Part shown: positions 24,901 through 38,369 of the stretch, one piece after another
Position numbering within the stretch: position 1 is the first letter of the stretch
Layout of the letters: each line of letters starts with the position of its first letter
Assembly: GCA_024734555.1 (NCBI GenBank)
Contig: JANPWX010000358.1
Coordinates: 5,165 to 69,164, forward strand
Length of the DNA: 64,000 nucleotides
Direction of reading: 5' to 3'
Origin: Trochalopteron elliotii
Taxonomy: Eukaryota; Chordata; Aves; Passeriformes; Leiothrichidae
The notes under the pieces: model-generated
Databases searched by the model: none
What the model was told of the DNA's origin: nothing
Seen by the model: only the letters and a program-made list of their open reading frames with translations
Translations under genes and position numbers: made by a program

Positions 24901-26043
24901 CACTTTCAGTCTAAAGGGAGGCCTGACTGTGCCCTGTCCAGATGAATGACCAGCTGTGAACCTCAGTCTTACTAAGTCCTGTGAGTGTTGAGGCAGTCAG
25001 ACAGACTTCCTAAAGCTGAGTGAGACAATTTCAAATGAGGACATTGAGAAGGAAGCATTGCCGGCTGGACATGCACTGGAGATTTGAGAACTCAGCATCA
25101 ATTAGGCACAGCAGGATTTGACCTTGGCTCCCTCATCTTAAAAAAATGCCCTAAATTCTGAATTCTTACTATTCTGACAAACTGAATCATGTTGTGTAGA
25201 TTTTCCCAGGAATGCCATTGTTGCTGAAACTGGTGTGAAAATTCCCACAAAAAACCCTTAGCTCAGGTGCACGAGTTTTCTTTGTTTTCTAGTAAAAATC
25301 CATCTCACTGGAAAATTCTCAGTCTTATCTTAGCGTTATCCTTATAATTTGCACCCATGGACACACAACTGCAGGTGCATTTTCTTTTCCAGAGCTGGCC
25401 AAAAAGGAACCAGTGCCTGCAGTTTTTCTAAGCTCCATGAGAGGCACAAATTATCCTCCCCTATAACTGAGGACAGAAAACCACACTCACAGTAATTTGC
25501 AGGTACAAAAGAAGAAAATGTTTTTAAAAAGGAAGAAAAAAGTCAAGGCCCTGTTGCATAGCAGGGATCTGTGTCTGTCAGGTTCAAATGCATATTCAGA
25601 GTGTGAAAGGGCACAGAGGAGTGAAAAGAGAAGGCATGGGTGAGAAAGAGAAGTACCTTCAAGCAATTTAAAGCTGTATCAGGAAAGCAGGAAAGCAAGC
25701 TGAGGAGGTAAAAGACATTGTGGAAGGCTGTGTGAATTTAATGAACTCCTTGCCCTTGACATCTGCTACTGACCAAAGAGCTGGGCACAAAACATTCTAT
25801 AGCTGAGCCTACACAGACTAAATCACATTTGCTGCCTTTGTGAGGTTCTTTCATTCTAATAATAAAAGTAGGAAAATTCTACTCATCCTACCACTTTTAA
25901 TTCATGGCACTTCTGATGCTGGAAAGCCCAGCTCCTGTGTGAGTGCCAAAGAATCCATGTAGTAATCCAAGCCCATGAGCAGGGATGTGGGATCTGACAT
26001 GAATTTTTCAAACCAAAACCAAAATAGGCCAATCTATGATGGT
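21963..26043. other. Non-coding stretch
   Basis: About 4 kb without a recognised gene. It holds an A19 run at 22182-22200. The pyrimidine-rich segment 22740-22870 and the frames at 23652-24041 and 24442-24759 have no domain resemblance and look like chance. Confidence 0.5.
22182..22200 (+). repeat. Poly(A) run, 19 bases
   Basis: Nineteen consecutive A. No retroposed gene body is recognisable upstream, so it is more likely a simple repeat than the tail of a processed copy. Confidence 0.9.
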
Positions 26044-26385
26044 GTCATAGAATCATAGAATGGCTTGGGAGGCCTGGTTCTGTCATGTCCCCAGGCAGAG
26101 CACCTTGGGCAGTCGTGCTTCAGCTCATGGATCCCCCCCCCAAGAAGCAGCTCCTGTGTTGCTGTACTTGTAGTATTGAGGGATAACTTTGTCCTTTAAC
26201 CCAGCACCTTTGTGAACAGGCAGACCCCAGTCACATCCCTGCTCAGCTGCCTCTTCTTCAAACTGCAGCTGAGTTTCAGCCATTTCTGCCTCTCTTTGTG
26301 AGGCAGCTGCTCCATCCCCTTGACTTCAGCTGTCTTCCTCTGCACCTTCTCCAGCTCCACCAGGTCCTCACTCTGTTTGATACAT
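26044..26385 (-). mobile_element. CR1 LINE fragment, divergent subfamily
   Basis: Starts with an intact terminal repeat (gtcatagaatcatagaatgg) marking a minus-strand 3' end. The body differs from the other copies: 'ctcagctgcctcttcttcaa', 'tttgtgaggcagctgctcca', 'ccccttgacttcagctgtct' and 'gcaccttctccagctccacc', which is CR1-like sequence of another subfamily. It contains a C9 run at about 26133-26141. 5'-truncated at about 26385. Confidence 0.75.
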
Positions 26386-28456
26386 CAAAGCTGAGATGAA
26401 TTGTGCTGGGTTTGTCCTGCAGAGCCTTCTGACTCATGTGACAAAGGGACACTGTGCAAATTATGAGTCACACAACCCTGGCTGAAACAATTTGGAGACC
26501 AAGAATTATCTCTACTCAAAACATATTGTATATCAATTATTCCATAATTAATAAACATTTCCTCATTTGTTTGTTTTAATTTCTGCAATCTGCTCATGAA
26601 TAGTTTGTGAATATAAATAGTACAAAATCCAGGGAACAAATTGTGCATGGAATTATCTGCTGAGCTCCCTTTGTCATGAGTTTCTCGCCCTTGTTCTAGT
26701 TAAATTTGCACTCTAACTTCTTGCACATTCCTTGTTTTTAATTACAACCTTGTGAGAATCCCCTGGAAATACCTTGCTTGGTCCTAACAAAACAGATCAA
26801 CTTGCAGCTGGATTTAAGTACAGTTGATGAGAAAAGCATTTCATTGTTTCATCTAACTACTCCCTTCTCCTTGTTTCCTTCCACTGTGAACTCTCTAGTT
26901 AGCAGATTATTTCCTACAGCAGAAAAAAGCCATCAGGCCTTTGGGAAGACTCCAGCTCTGCTAGGAAAGCTGTTGTGCTGATGGACCAAATGCTTCCAAC
27001 TCCACCCTTTTCCTCTGTCCTTTCTTGCCATCACCTGAGCACATTCCCATGGTCCCAGGCACCCAAGTGGATTTGCAGACCCAAGTCCTGTATCCTGTAG
27101 TCAGACATAGAGCTGTACCAGGGGATTACAGTATCCAGTAATTTATGAATTGGCTAGAAATGTTGTGTCATATATGAAATATGACAATCTCCTAACTCAC
27201 ACGTACAGTTTATCAATGACAGTTGAGATGGCAGAAGATAAACTGATGATACAGATATTCATGCTCTAGAGCCCTGAATGACCTAAAATGTCATAAGCAC
27301 AGAAATTTAGCCTAATTCCATAGATCTAAATAGCTCAGGATTCTTTTAATTGGGTTATGTATTTAGTTTAAACGAGCATGAGATGGCTCTAAGTAGTCCC
27401 TGAATAATAAGATTAACAAAGGAGATGGATTGAAACCAGAACCAGAACCATTTGTCTAACGCCTCCCACTCAGGGACTTTTGATTATATCCTCATCATTC
27501 CTACTTTGGATTTTGCAAACAAAAATCTGGCATATGCTGTCATATGCAAACAGGGCCCCAGGTTCAGTGCTTGGACTGGTAAAATTGTGTTTGTATGCAA
27601 GATGTGGCAGGTCCTAGGAGGGCTGGTGACACATGCTAAGCTTCAGCTTGCTCCCTCTGATCCCTTGATCTCAGCAGTCTCTGAAATGAAATGTGCCACA
27701 GGGAACACTTTTGCCAGCCTTTTTCCATTCACTTAATTGCTGACAAAATGTGTGTCTCCACTCTGGATGCTGTGAGACCAGGACAATGACATCAGTGGAC
27801 AAAACCAACGGGGGGCCACGAGTAAATGAGTAAACACTACTGAGCTTCCCTCTCCAAAATTCATTCTGTTAACACATATATAATTTAGAAAAAAACGTTG
27901 ATTTTTCATTCTGTCTCTTTCTGGGAATGAACACATGGAAAAAACACCACTTATCATAGGAGATGGATGAAACATCCCTCCACTGCCATTAAGTCCAGGG
28001 AATCCAGACAATGAGAGACACACAGGGAAGGACTTGGTGTTACAGGCAATGGAGATGTCATTTATCCAGGCTTTAATGCATAGGAAGCTTCCACAAGGAA
28101 GAACAAACAGAATCACCCACATCACAGGGTCTGCCAGAATCACCCAAAGTCTGACATCAGTTTTGCTGGGAGAATTGGTATTTCCAAAAGAAGATTTATT
28201 TTTCACCAGAAACAGGTTTTTAGACTAAATTGAAATATCTGTTAAAAGTTTTAGGAAGGCATGTGGGTTGTGGTCAATACATGAACAAACCCTGAAAAAA
28301 TGTTTGATTTCAAACTGAAACAAAATTGTTTTCAAGTTTTCATTTAAGTATTTTGCAAGAAAGCCAGAAATTATGTCTGAACAGCTGTTTTTATCAGATC
28401 AGAGTCAGCTTGAGTATTGTATGTGTACCAATAAAGACAAATTTGCAGCTCAGTGT

Positions 28457-28488
28457 AACTCCTCTCAGAGGAGTTTATATAAACTCCT
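28457..28488. repeat. Nested perfect palindromes
   Basis: AGGAGTTTATATAAACTCCT at 28469-28488 is a perfect 20-base palindrome. Its left half is also the right arm of a second hairpin, AACTCCTC-TCA-GAGGAGTT, at 28457-28475. The same 8-base arm therefore occurs three times in 32 bases in alternating orientation. Confidence 0.85.
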
Positions 28489-30880
28489 GCCAAAACCCAC
28501 CCTGTAACTATGTCCAGCCAAGTGCTGCACTTTTCCCTCATGATTCCCCCAGCAGCTCAAGGACATTTAGTCTGAGTAAAGACTAAATACTTTCTGTAGG
28601 GCTATGATGGTGAGTGGACACACTGGGAAAACTCCACTCTTTTCTACAGCCAAGTTGCTCTTTCTCTCACTTCTAGGGCCGTATTTTTCTAAAGATTGAT
28701 TTCTGATGTTTTCTAACCATCCTTTATTTCCACAGGACACTGAAGTGAATTATTTCACTTCTATGCTTCCAGGAAAAGCCAGCAGGAAGCCCTTTGTTTC
28801 CCTTTCTTCCTCCTTTGTGCTAAGGGGATTTATTTAATACAGCTGGGAGGTCAGGCCCCCAGAGGTCTATTTGTACGTAATTCTACAACTGCCTTGCATT
28901 ATAAAAGAATGCAAATGCAATATGTATTGACTCTATGGGTCACAGTGGCACATCTTGTTTGGGGAAATACTGAAGTTATCTGTAAGTACATAAATAGGAG
29001 AGTGTACTGAAGTATGCTGTATTTACAGGGTGCCTCTGCTTAGTTAATAACACAGAAGAAACAGCTGATCAAAATCAGAATACAAATGGAACAAATTTGA
29101 GAGAATCACAAGGAGATAATTCAGATTTAAATCCTCTGATAAAAGGGGACACAATTTAGCAAGATGAGTCTTGTAGCCATGTAAATGAGAGCAGAGCTTT
29201 TTATTGAACCTATTTGTTTTGGTAATTGCTGTGGGGCAGCTCTTTCACCACTCAGCCTTTCATCTATTCTTAAAAAATTCTGTAGCTTTTTTTGAAGTGA
29301 AATTATTGTTTTGATGAATCCTGCTTGAAACTAAAGCAGGATTACAAAGCCAGAACTGCAATAAAGGGTACTAGGTACTTAGGGAGAGATGAAACTTCAC
29401 TTTGACTAAACTGCAATTTGTACTATTTTTTTCAATCAGCCAAGAATTGTGGACCTAACAAAAATTAACAATCTCTTGCTTGTTTTGAGGGGGTTTGGGT
29501 TAAACAATACTGCTGAGATCTAACACCAGAGATGCCTATAGAAGTTTGCCTCCATTGACCACAGGATAATGTTTCCTTTAAGTAGAATTGTACTAAGCAA
29601 TACTGATTAACATTTACAAAAAAACCTTACTAACGAGTGCACAATGAGATTATTGAGCTTTGAAATTTCTTGCCAAAAGATACTGCCAGTCTCACTTGAA
29701 TTTAAGGGGAGGGTGGATAGGTCCAAGGGAAAAAAGATCAATGGAGGGTTGTATCTAGAAATCTTCTTCTATTTGTAGAAATTACTAGAAATCTGCAGTC
29801 AGTTCAGGAGGCTGAGAGTATTAGAGAGTGTGAGTGAAGTATGATGTATGTTTTCCCTTTTCTTGTATCTTGTCTAATACCCCTTGGGAATTTACTTTTG
29901 TAAATAGGTTGTGAAAGATTTTTAACCAGAACACAACAGCCACTCTTTACAGACTTTTTATGTCTTTATACTATGACTGATCAGGAGGAAGCACAAGAAA
30001 GGTTCCCAAGAGGATTCTGTGAGGTCTGCCCCAGGACAGGCAGTGTTTCCTTGGGCTGGCAGTGTAGGCTGAAGAAGGGTGATCTGTGTAATCCCACCAT
30101 GCCCTCAGAGGAGTGCTCCTCTTTCTGTTGTTTGACATCCCAATCCAGCTCAGCACAAATTAATGATCTAGCAAACAGCTCACATAGATGACAGCAGCAA
30201 TGAGACAGATTGTTGATTTTCCACCAGAGATGTCAAAATTCACTCTGTATTTGGAGTTAACTAATAAACTTATCTTAGTAAAAGGAAATACTGTGCAATA
30301 AACGTAATCGGGGATGTTAATGTATAATTAGAATAAGTCATTAATGTTATGTTGAGTCAAACTGCCATGTAACCTTGGTGTGGGTTTACAGATTCCATTA
30401 ATTCCTAAATGCAGATTTTCCCCTGAATGAAATAAATCCAGTTTCTTCCCATTTATTCTGGTTAAAATACAAAGCTGTAAACAAGTCACACATCTAATAG
30501 TGCTCAAACATTGTTTTTATATTTGCATAAAGTCAACATGCAATGAAAGGCTTTTTCCAGAGAAAGGGTTCTCACAAAAGCTGAAGTTCAAGACAGGCCA
30601 GAGCTCAGGCAGGACCTGCAAAACTGGACTTGGGTGCTAGGGGGCTGGTGTAAGACCACAGAAAGTGACAGCAGTTGTCTCAAGTTGCTCCAAGTTACTG
30701 GAACTTGGAGCAGATACTGCTCCAACAGGAGCACTAACAGGCTCCTTTCCTCACCCTTTATTCAGTACAATAGGATGACTCCACTAATGAGATACTTTTG
30801 TTCACAGAGTTATAAGATGGACTAACTCATCTCCATCAGCACTGATGTGCTGAAACTCATCCAGCAATCCAGAACGTAAT

Positions 30881-30908
30881 TTATCTTAACAAAAAGATGT
30901 TAAGATAA
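30881..30908. repeat. Perfect 10-base inverted repeat
   Basis: TTATCTTAAC at 30881-30890 and GTTAAGATAA at 30899-30908 with an 8-base loop. There is no T-run after it and no transcript context, so it is listed only as a hairpin-forming repeat. Confidence 0.8.
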
Positions 30909-33900
30909 GCTTGTTCCTTTTCCATTTGCTCTCTCATATTCATTGATCTCATAAATTAAATGTCTTTCCTGTATTTTGGCACGGCCATGAAGTATCTCCC
31001 AAGGACTTCTGTGAGAGGCTAGGGACTCTGAAGTGACTTACCCAATACCTTTCCTAAGGCTGTCACCTGAATTGTCATACATGTTGTTCTTGCAGATAGA
31101 AATACTTACAGGTAGTTCTACTGACAGGCAGAATTTTCAAACTGAGTTTTAGAACTGATTGTGGTGAGATAACAGTCAACATCAGTAGGAGTGGTGATAT
31201 GTTTTTCCTTTGGAAACCACATGAAAACCAGGAGACTGGCCTGAAAATGCTCAGCTTCACTCTTGAGTAGTCATCTTTACCATATGTAGGAATAGTTTAT
31301 TTCATTTCATGTTCACTGGGGAAGCCACTTCTTGAATTGTACTCTCCAATAATTGAGGAGACGTGCAGGATTAGATCAGGATTTATAATGAGGGGAGAGC
31401 AGCCCTGAGGCAGATGCTCTTAAGCAGAGCTATAATTTACTGGCAACCTTATCTAAGATATGGTCAGTCAATAAGAAAGCCTCAGAGGACTTCAGGGTGG
31501 CCACAGCGTCAATCAACCTGCTGATTTCTTCATAAGAAACACCAGCTGGTTACTAAACCACAGGGGGGAGACAATAAAATTGAAGAGTTAGGGACAGAAT
31601 AATGATTTATTTCAAGTGGGAAGCCAGGAAAATAGTTTGAAACCTATTTCAGTTAATTGCTTGTTTTGCTGTCATTACTCCATTACTATTTGTAGCAGAA
31701 TTGGTGACAAGAGACTCAGCTGAAATTCTAAACTGATTAAGCTGAAATGGACCTACTGTGCTCACACTGTGCCTTCACTACCCATTGCTGAAGGCTCTGA
31801 TACAGCATTCCTCATATTTTCTTTCTTGATTTACACAATACACTAATACACAACCCAGCTTCTCAGCCATGGTTGGAAGTGCAGACTACGGCTCTGCTTT
31901 CCCCTGGGATTCTATCCCATTTACTTTGGCTCTTCAGTTTCTTCCCACAGTTCTCCCCATGTGTCTAGAGGACCAAGACAAGCACTCCCATGATGAATGA
32001 CTCACTGAGAAAGAATCAGAGAGACTTTGAACTTATTTTAGCACAACTTCCCCAGGAAGAATGACCCCAGAAATCCCAACTGCATGCCGGACTAGAGATA
32101 ATCCAGGCAGAATTTTATGGTGTGACTGCCTAAGACAGGCTTGAGCTTGGAGATGCCATGTGGTGATCACAGACCCAGTTCTGGGATGGGCACACACTCC
32201 AGTGTGCAACCTGCCTGTTACTGGGACAGTGAGAACCTGGAGCTCTGACTCCTGTTCCCAGAACTGCTACAAGGCCCAGGTGTTGGCTTGGAAGTCTCTG
32301 TCACTCCTAGCACTTCTCTAATTCTGCCATACTGTGGCTTTTTTTGTATTTATGGAAATTATAGAAAAACCAGAGCAGCTTGGCTATATTAAGGATTTCC
32401 AGGTGCTCAGCAACTGCTGTGGTATGATAAACTGGGCTAACCTGCCCATGCAAGGGGGTTTGCATACATTCAAGACCATTTCAGTATGGACCCACCAGTT
32501 CTGCAGAGCCTACACAGAAGGTCTGAGATGCTGAGCTTGCTCAAGACTCTCTGCTTGGCACAGCACAACCCATAATGTTCATGGATTTCTGCACAGGAAA
32601 TTCCACATAGAAATATGGGCAACTCAACACCTAGAGATTCAAGTTTTGATTTAGATATCAAAGGCCAGCAGGTGGGGTTTTTTTCTTTTTTTCACTTTAT
32701 TTTTAGGCATGGTGATCTCTAATTCCCCTATTAAGTTCAACTAGGGTTGGAAGTTGAAAATCTAGTTTTTCATTTCTAAATTAGACATGCTTATATATTC
32801 TGGGCATGAATTTTCCTCCTGCAAACACCATGGTTATTGATATCTTACAGTATCAGCTACTAGGAGGAAAACTAACTCTATCCCAGCCAAAAGAAGGACA
32901 AGTTGTTAGGTTTAACCAGCACTTTGAGATCCTGTGAGGGAAGATGCTGTAGAGTCTTGATCCACGTGCATGATCCTCTGCAAGTGTGTACACGGCCCAT
33001 TGAAAGTCCCCAGAGTGCAGTCATTGCTGCACAAAAGACAGAAATAAAGCTACTTGTCCCTTGCAATTTGCATGTCGTTTATGGTTTGGAGCACAGAGAA
33101 TATCTGCCCATCTTGCCTTTCATGGAGGAAAGAGCACTTGATTATTTCTTGTGGTGGGAAATTATATGAGATTGACTGTTCCAAGTGCTGTAGGGCCACC
33201 CCAAGTACAATCTGCTAACAGCCTGTCATCCTGGGTAAATAAACCAGCTTGGCAATGGAAAAATTTGCCCAGCCTGCACAAGAGTCCAGCTGTGTCCTGG
33301 CTGGAGGCAGGGACAGACCTCCTCAGAGGCTTTCTCTCATGTTTTCCTGAGTCTCCAGCTATTACAGCTGTATCTCCACAGACTTTCCTGTGTCATCCCT
33401 GGGAAGACATCTGGCCATGTCTTTTAAGGCCCAGTAAAAGCAAAATTCCTCATGATCTCCACAGGAGCAGGAGCAGTTTCCAAGCCTTTGCCAGGCTTTG
33501 TTGCTCCATCTCACCTAAGAGGCAGGCAGAAATACAGGCTCAGTCTAAACTAACTTGAGGGCTGTGGCAATTTTAGCAATGGCTTAATTAGCTGAATGAG
33601 GCTTTCTGTGTCAGACATGACTCTAGACAAGTCAAATGGGGAGGAATTCTGGTATCATTACTTGCAGCACCTCAAGGCTTTGGCCCTACAGAGGATGCCA
33701 GTGACATGTTGTTGAGTCTGTTAAAATGTTCTGCATTATAACCCTGAGCCCACTGTAAATGTATGTTTGAGGATGTGATTTCCCCAGAAAATTCCCACAG
33801 AATGCAAGGCAGTGTGTCTGTATTTTAGACAGGATGTGTATCTTTTCCACAGATCCTGTTTCCTTCAGGATCAAACTGACATGGGCTCAGAGATCTTGGT

Positions 33901-34194
33901 GCTGCACACCTGTGCCAGTGCCAGGAGTGCAGTTGGTGTTACTAGAATGATGTAAAATTGGTATAGTGACATGAGAAGGCAAGCAAAGGCACATAAAAAT
34001 GGCAAGATTAGGGGAGAAGGTGGCCAGAAAACCACAATCCAAGAATATCTATAATTTTCTGACCTAATCTTATGAGACCTTGAGGCTCTAGAGGTCAATA
34101 TCTAATTTTATCTGAAGATGAACCTCAGTGTCTTCTATCTGCAAGTTCAAATGGTGTCAGTAAGGAAGTCACAGTTATTTTCTCCGTTCTACTA

Positions 34195-34280
34195 GACCAG
34201 AACCTGAGGCAAAATTACTTATTTCAGGTTGCCCAGAGAATCAGTAGTGGAGGCAGTATAAGAAGCTGGGTCTTAAGTCC
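34195..34280 (+). repeat. MIR/core-SINE-like relic
   Basis: The order 'cctgaggcaaaattactt', 'caggttgcccagagaatcag' and 'gctgggtcttaagtcc' follows the tRNA-distal core of MIR-type SINEs (gaggca ... acttgcccaaggtcac ... agctgggattcgaacc). It is very diverged, so the family assignment is tentative. Confidence 0.4.
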
Positions 34281-37200
34281 TAGCAAAGGGAGTGCAGAAC
34301 AGCTTTTTAGAGCCCAGACTACAGACAGGGATAAAATCAGCCTCGAAAAAAGTGATCAAATGAAATTCTGCTTTTGGAAGGTAAATTAAATCCCCTTTTT
34401 TTCTGCAGCCTGGGGAATGAGCATGTTTTGGCTCCAACTGTGTGACATTAATCACAATATGGAATATTTGAGCCAAAGGTCATCCACAGGGGGCCAACTA
34501 TTAACATATGGGATTTATCTGTCTACTTCTTCCATAAAGATGCAGTGTGCTGGATAATTAAACTTCTGAGTGCCATCGTGGAGTGTAGTCTGTTTTTTTC
34601 CACTGCTCTTTGTGATTCGATCCAGAACCATTTCCTTTCACTGTATGCTCAGAAGGGGAGGAAGCAAAGGTGGCATCCTGATCTTCATTATTAATACACA
34701 GGAAAACTTGGAGGAAATCCCTTCTATGCCCCTGGCTTTGTGTAAAGAAAACCCTGCAAGCTCCGAAGTCATATTGTTCAGCTCCTATATATATGTTCAT
34801 CTATGTGCACAGCAGATGTTTCTTCAAACACGTAACTGATGTTTCTGAAGAATTGTGGTATGGAAAAACATCCATAGCAACCTGCATTCCCATTGATTTA
34901 CTTCTATTAAATTAAAAATCTAGAAAATAAATTACATTTAAAGGGCTACAGGGGAATAAAGAAAACCACAGTCTCCTGTGATTCAAGTCAGTGTTTGCAA
35001 AGGGGAGCAGGCAACAGGGAGGCATTTTGCCACTCTGGGTGAAGGAATTACACAAAGCTAAAGAAATTCTGAGGGAGGCATCCAGCTGAAGCTGGTCAGG
35101 TGCTGCCTTGTACAACCAGCAGAAGCACTTCCAAAGCAATTAGTCCAGTTCTAATACAGATATTTAGGGTAGGAGTCACAAATCTCTCTCTGAGGGTACC
35201 TACCTCTTCCCCAGCCCTCATGACCTGCTTAGATGAGACACCTGCTTGCAGCTAAAACTAAGCTAGGGGAATCCCACAGCAGCTGACTCCACTTGTGTCT
35301 GCCCCTATAAAATATTCCACTTTGTTTCTGCTACAGTAAAATTGTTATTACTATTATTTAAGGTTATATTGTGGTAACACTCAAAGGCCAGGTATGGTGC
35401 AGGCACGGAGTAAAATGCAATTCCCTGCCTCACAAAGAGGGATTTAAATTAAAGGATGATTTTGCTTTTGATTCTGCAGTTTGACTAAAAAAAAAATACA
35501 AACAGCAACAGGCAATTAAAATACATAATACTTGATTCATGTGATATCAAAATGCCAAAGTACATATTACAAATGTCCTGTGATGATCATATGATAGAAT
35601 GTCTATGCACTTTTGGCTATAATATTAACAAGAAGGGAATTTTTTCACATTATTTCCAGTGAATCATTCTGTCTAAAGTGCAGCCAGTTTATTATTTTTT
35701 TTTTATTCCAATACACTGCTTTTCATTTAAAATAAAATGGTAATGTTTTACATTCATATATTGCTTTTCATCTAGAAAAATCCCTGAGGCTTTTTTGAGC
35801 ACTTTCCAGAGTTTCAGTACCCACAGTGCTGGGGGGAGAAGGCTTGTCATGAGTGAAACACAGTTGTGGCCAAATTTCTTCATCACGTGAACCATGGACT
35901 GCAATTTTCATGTGGGCAAAAGGCCCATACAATTCCTGTGCCTTAAAGAAGGAACAGGAATTCCAAGAATCTGAGTGGCTCACAGTTGAGAGACAATGCT
36001 GACCACTCGTGTTCCTCCCTTAGGGGCTGCAGCTGAGCTGGGCTGACTCATTCCCCTGCCAGGAGGCTGAGGTACCAGGCAGCTCTTGCACCAAACCATG
36101 CAATGTGATGACTCAAGTTATCCCTTAAATTGCTCGTGAGATGTCTGAGTCAGAGATATCATTTGACCACTGTCTTCTATGAGGCACTGAGTGAAGAATT
36201 AAGACAACAGAGTAACAGATTGATCTGGGCCATTGCTGGTTTTCAGCTGTGTCCTTGGTGAGTCCTTTCAACTTTCTGCCCCTCACAAATCTTCCCCTTT
36301 CTTGCTTCTGTCCAGCAATAGTTTTCAGGTGTGGATACAGCCATGGCAGCTTAGGGGATGCACAGCATTACAGTAATTTCACAAAACACAAGATAATTCT
36401 GTATGTGTGTGGACTTTGCTAAATCTGCACCTGCCAATGATGCTCCATAACCATACACTTAAACTGAATGTAACTCTGGAACAAAACACCAAGAAAAATG
36501 GCTGTGCTCCTTTGACAAGCCATGGCAAGAGACACAGTTTTTTTGTAATTTTGCTTCAGAAAAGTGTTACATTCCATTTAAAGGTGGGGATGTGCAGGAT
36601 CTGCTGGGAAGACCATACATATCACAAAAAAATAGCTGTCTGAGCCGAGGAATGGTCGGGAAACACTGATGTAACAGGTCAAATTTCAGAGCAGGGACAA
36701 CTGCCTGTGCAGTGTCTAAGGCAACAGAGATAAAAAACTTGATCAGGGCTACTACAAAGTGTCTTTAGAATTGTTAATGTTTGCATACAGAAATGATATG
36801 GAGAGGTCTGTAAGGTCAAGAATGCAAAAGATAGGGAAATTCAGCATTCTGCTGGCCTTGCAGTTAATTTTACTTTGTTGCTGTTTGCAATTTTCTGGCC
36901 ATAAACTACTTCCCCCTCCCATGCTTCAGATGGAGGGTTGCTCACAGACCAGGGAATTAATCAATATTTATAGTGCCTCATTCATCCAGGCACATCATTT
37001 TACCACATTTATTTAAAAAGAATCAATTTTTATGAGGTTTTCTCCATGCAATGTCCATGAGCACCACATACAGAACAACTATATCTCCCAACTCTCCTAT
37101 AAAGGAAAGAGTGCTGGGGAATGAGGCTGCCCATTGCCAGGGTTGACACTGTGGACACGGACAACACAAACTGTTGTCCATTGGCACGTCACAAGGGACT

Positions 37201-37879
37201 TTTTGAGGAGCATTTAGTATTTTTTAACATTTCACTTGTTCACAGAACAGCTCTGATCGTGTATGCAGGTACTTGGCAGTGGGCTTGAATGGAACCAGAT
37301 GTGACAACGGGCACTAGTGCCCTGGATTTCATCTATTTCCTAGGTTTCAACCAGGCTGCCGTTTATTCCTAGTGGAAGAACAGCTGCACACAAAGACCTG
37401 AACAGTCTTTTAATACATACCAGCACTCCGGATTTCAGCCCTGTCTCACAGAAAACGTGTTTCTCCAACCCACTCGCTGTCCTTCCCATCCTGGGGCAGA
37501 GGGTTATTTAGGATAAATTCGGTGGAAATAGCTCCATCTACTGAGCACCCAACACGTTTCCTGCTGGGACCTCTGGGGCTGGGCGTTTTGCAGGGGAAGG
37601 GTCTATCTCCACAGCCCAAGGGATGCTGAATGCTTCGCTCCTCAAATTACTGAGCTCCCCAGATGAGGCTGAAGCTTTCCACCCCTGAGATGACTCCAGC
37701 CGCTGTGCTGTGATTCAAGTCTTCTGTTTTGAAGAAACGCAAAATAATCCCAGTGATAAATACACAAAAGAAATCTATCTAATCCCAGTGCGTACCCCAG
37801 TGTGTAAACATACATTTCATCCCCAAACGTCTTTGTTTGGGTTCATTCCCAAGTCTGTGCACGCTATGGCGTGTCCCAG
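34281..37879. other. Non-coding stretch upstream of the CpG island
   Basis: No gene recognised. It contains an A10 run (35487-35496), a T10 run (35695-35704) and the reverse MIR-like remnant at 36240-36302. GC and CpG content rise from about 37150 toward the island. Confidence 0.5.
36240..36302 (-). repeat. MIR/core-SINE-like relic, reverse
   Basis: 'cagctgtgtccttggtgag', 'tcctttcaactttctgcccc' and 'aaatcttcccc' resemble the reverse complement of the MIR core (tgaccttgggcaagtcacttaacttctctgtgcctcagtttcccc). Weak, assigned by eye. Confidence 0.35.
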
Positions 37880-37938
37880 ATTCTTTCTCATGTCCCCATC
37901 GTGTAATGCTCATTCGGAGGCGGATTTTGGGTACACTG

Positions 37939-37948
37939 AACACGTGTT
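37939..37948. promoter_or_regulatory. CACGTG E-box within a 10-base palindrome
   Basis: AACACGTGTT is a perfect palindrome containing the core bound by bHLH-ZIP factors such as USF or MYC. It sits at the upstream edge of the CpG island, where such sites are common. Binding is inferred from the motif only. Confidence 0.4.
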
Positions 37949-38369
37949 GGCTGGCTGGCCGTGCCCGCTTGGCCTCTAACTTGGATGAGGACCTTAATTC
38001 CTACAGAATGAACGGTGAGAACATCCGCAGGGACAGGGCTCCGGGATTCGGGAAGGAACCCCTCGGGAAAGTTACAGGCAGGCACAGCTGGAAAATTCTT
38101 TTCCATGGAAGGAGAGGTGGCTCCCGCAGGTGAGCGGGGCCGCTCAGCGCACCCACGGCCCCGGCAGGACTTCGAGAACGACCCGTGGCTGCCCCACGCG
38201 CGTTGTCCCTCCCGGGGCGGGCCGGCCCAGGCCGCCGCACAGGCCCAGTTTTTCCCCCGTTTCCCGCGGGATTTCCCCCCAGCCATCCCCGCCACCCCGG
38301 ATTTTTCCACGCCTGACAACAAAGGAGACGCCGGGGCGGCCGCGGATGGCCATGCTCGTGGATGGCTGC

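Larger units (their letters stand above)
26386..34194. other. Long non-coding stretch
   Basis: Nearly 8 kb without a gene or typed repeat. The frame at 27733-28206 (minus, 157 codons) is hydrophobic in places but has no recognisable domain. Several perfect inverted repeats occur (27166-27186, 27530-27547, 28457-28488, 30881-30908). Bases 30215-30560 are AT-rich, free of recognisable repeats, and look like the kind of sequence often conserved between vertebrates; that cannot be tested here. Confidence 0.5.

Noticed and set aside
27733..28206. 157-codon minus-strand frame with hydrophobic stretches
   Set aside because: The hydrophobic segments look like T/G-rich chance sequence; no membrane protein family is recognisable and no promoter or splice context is seen.
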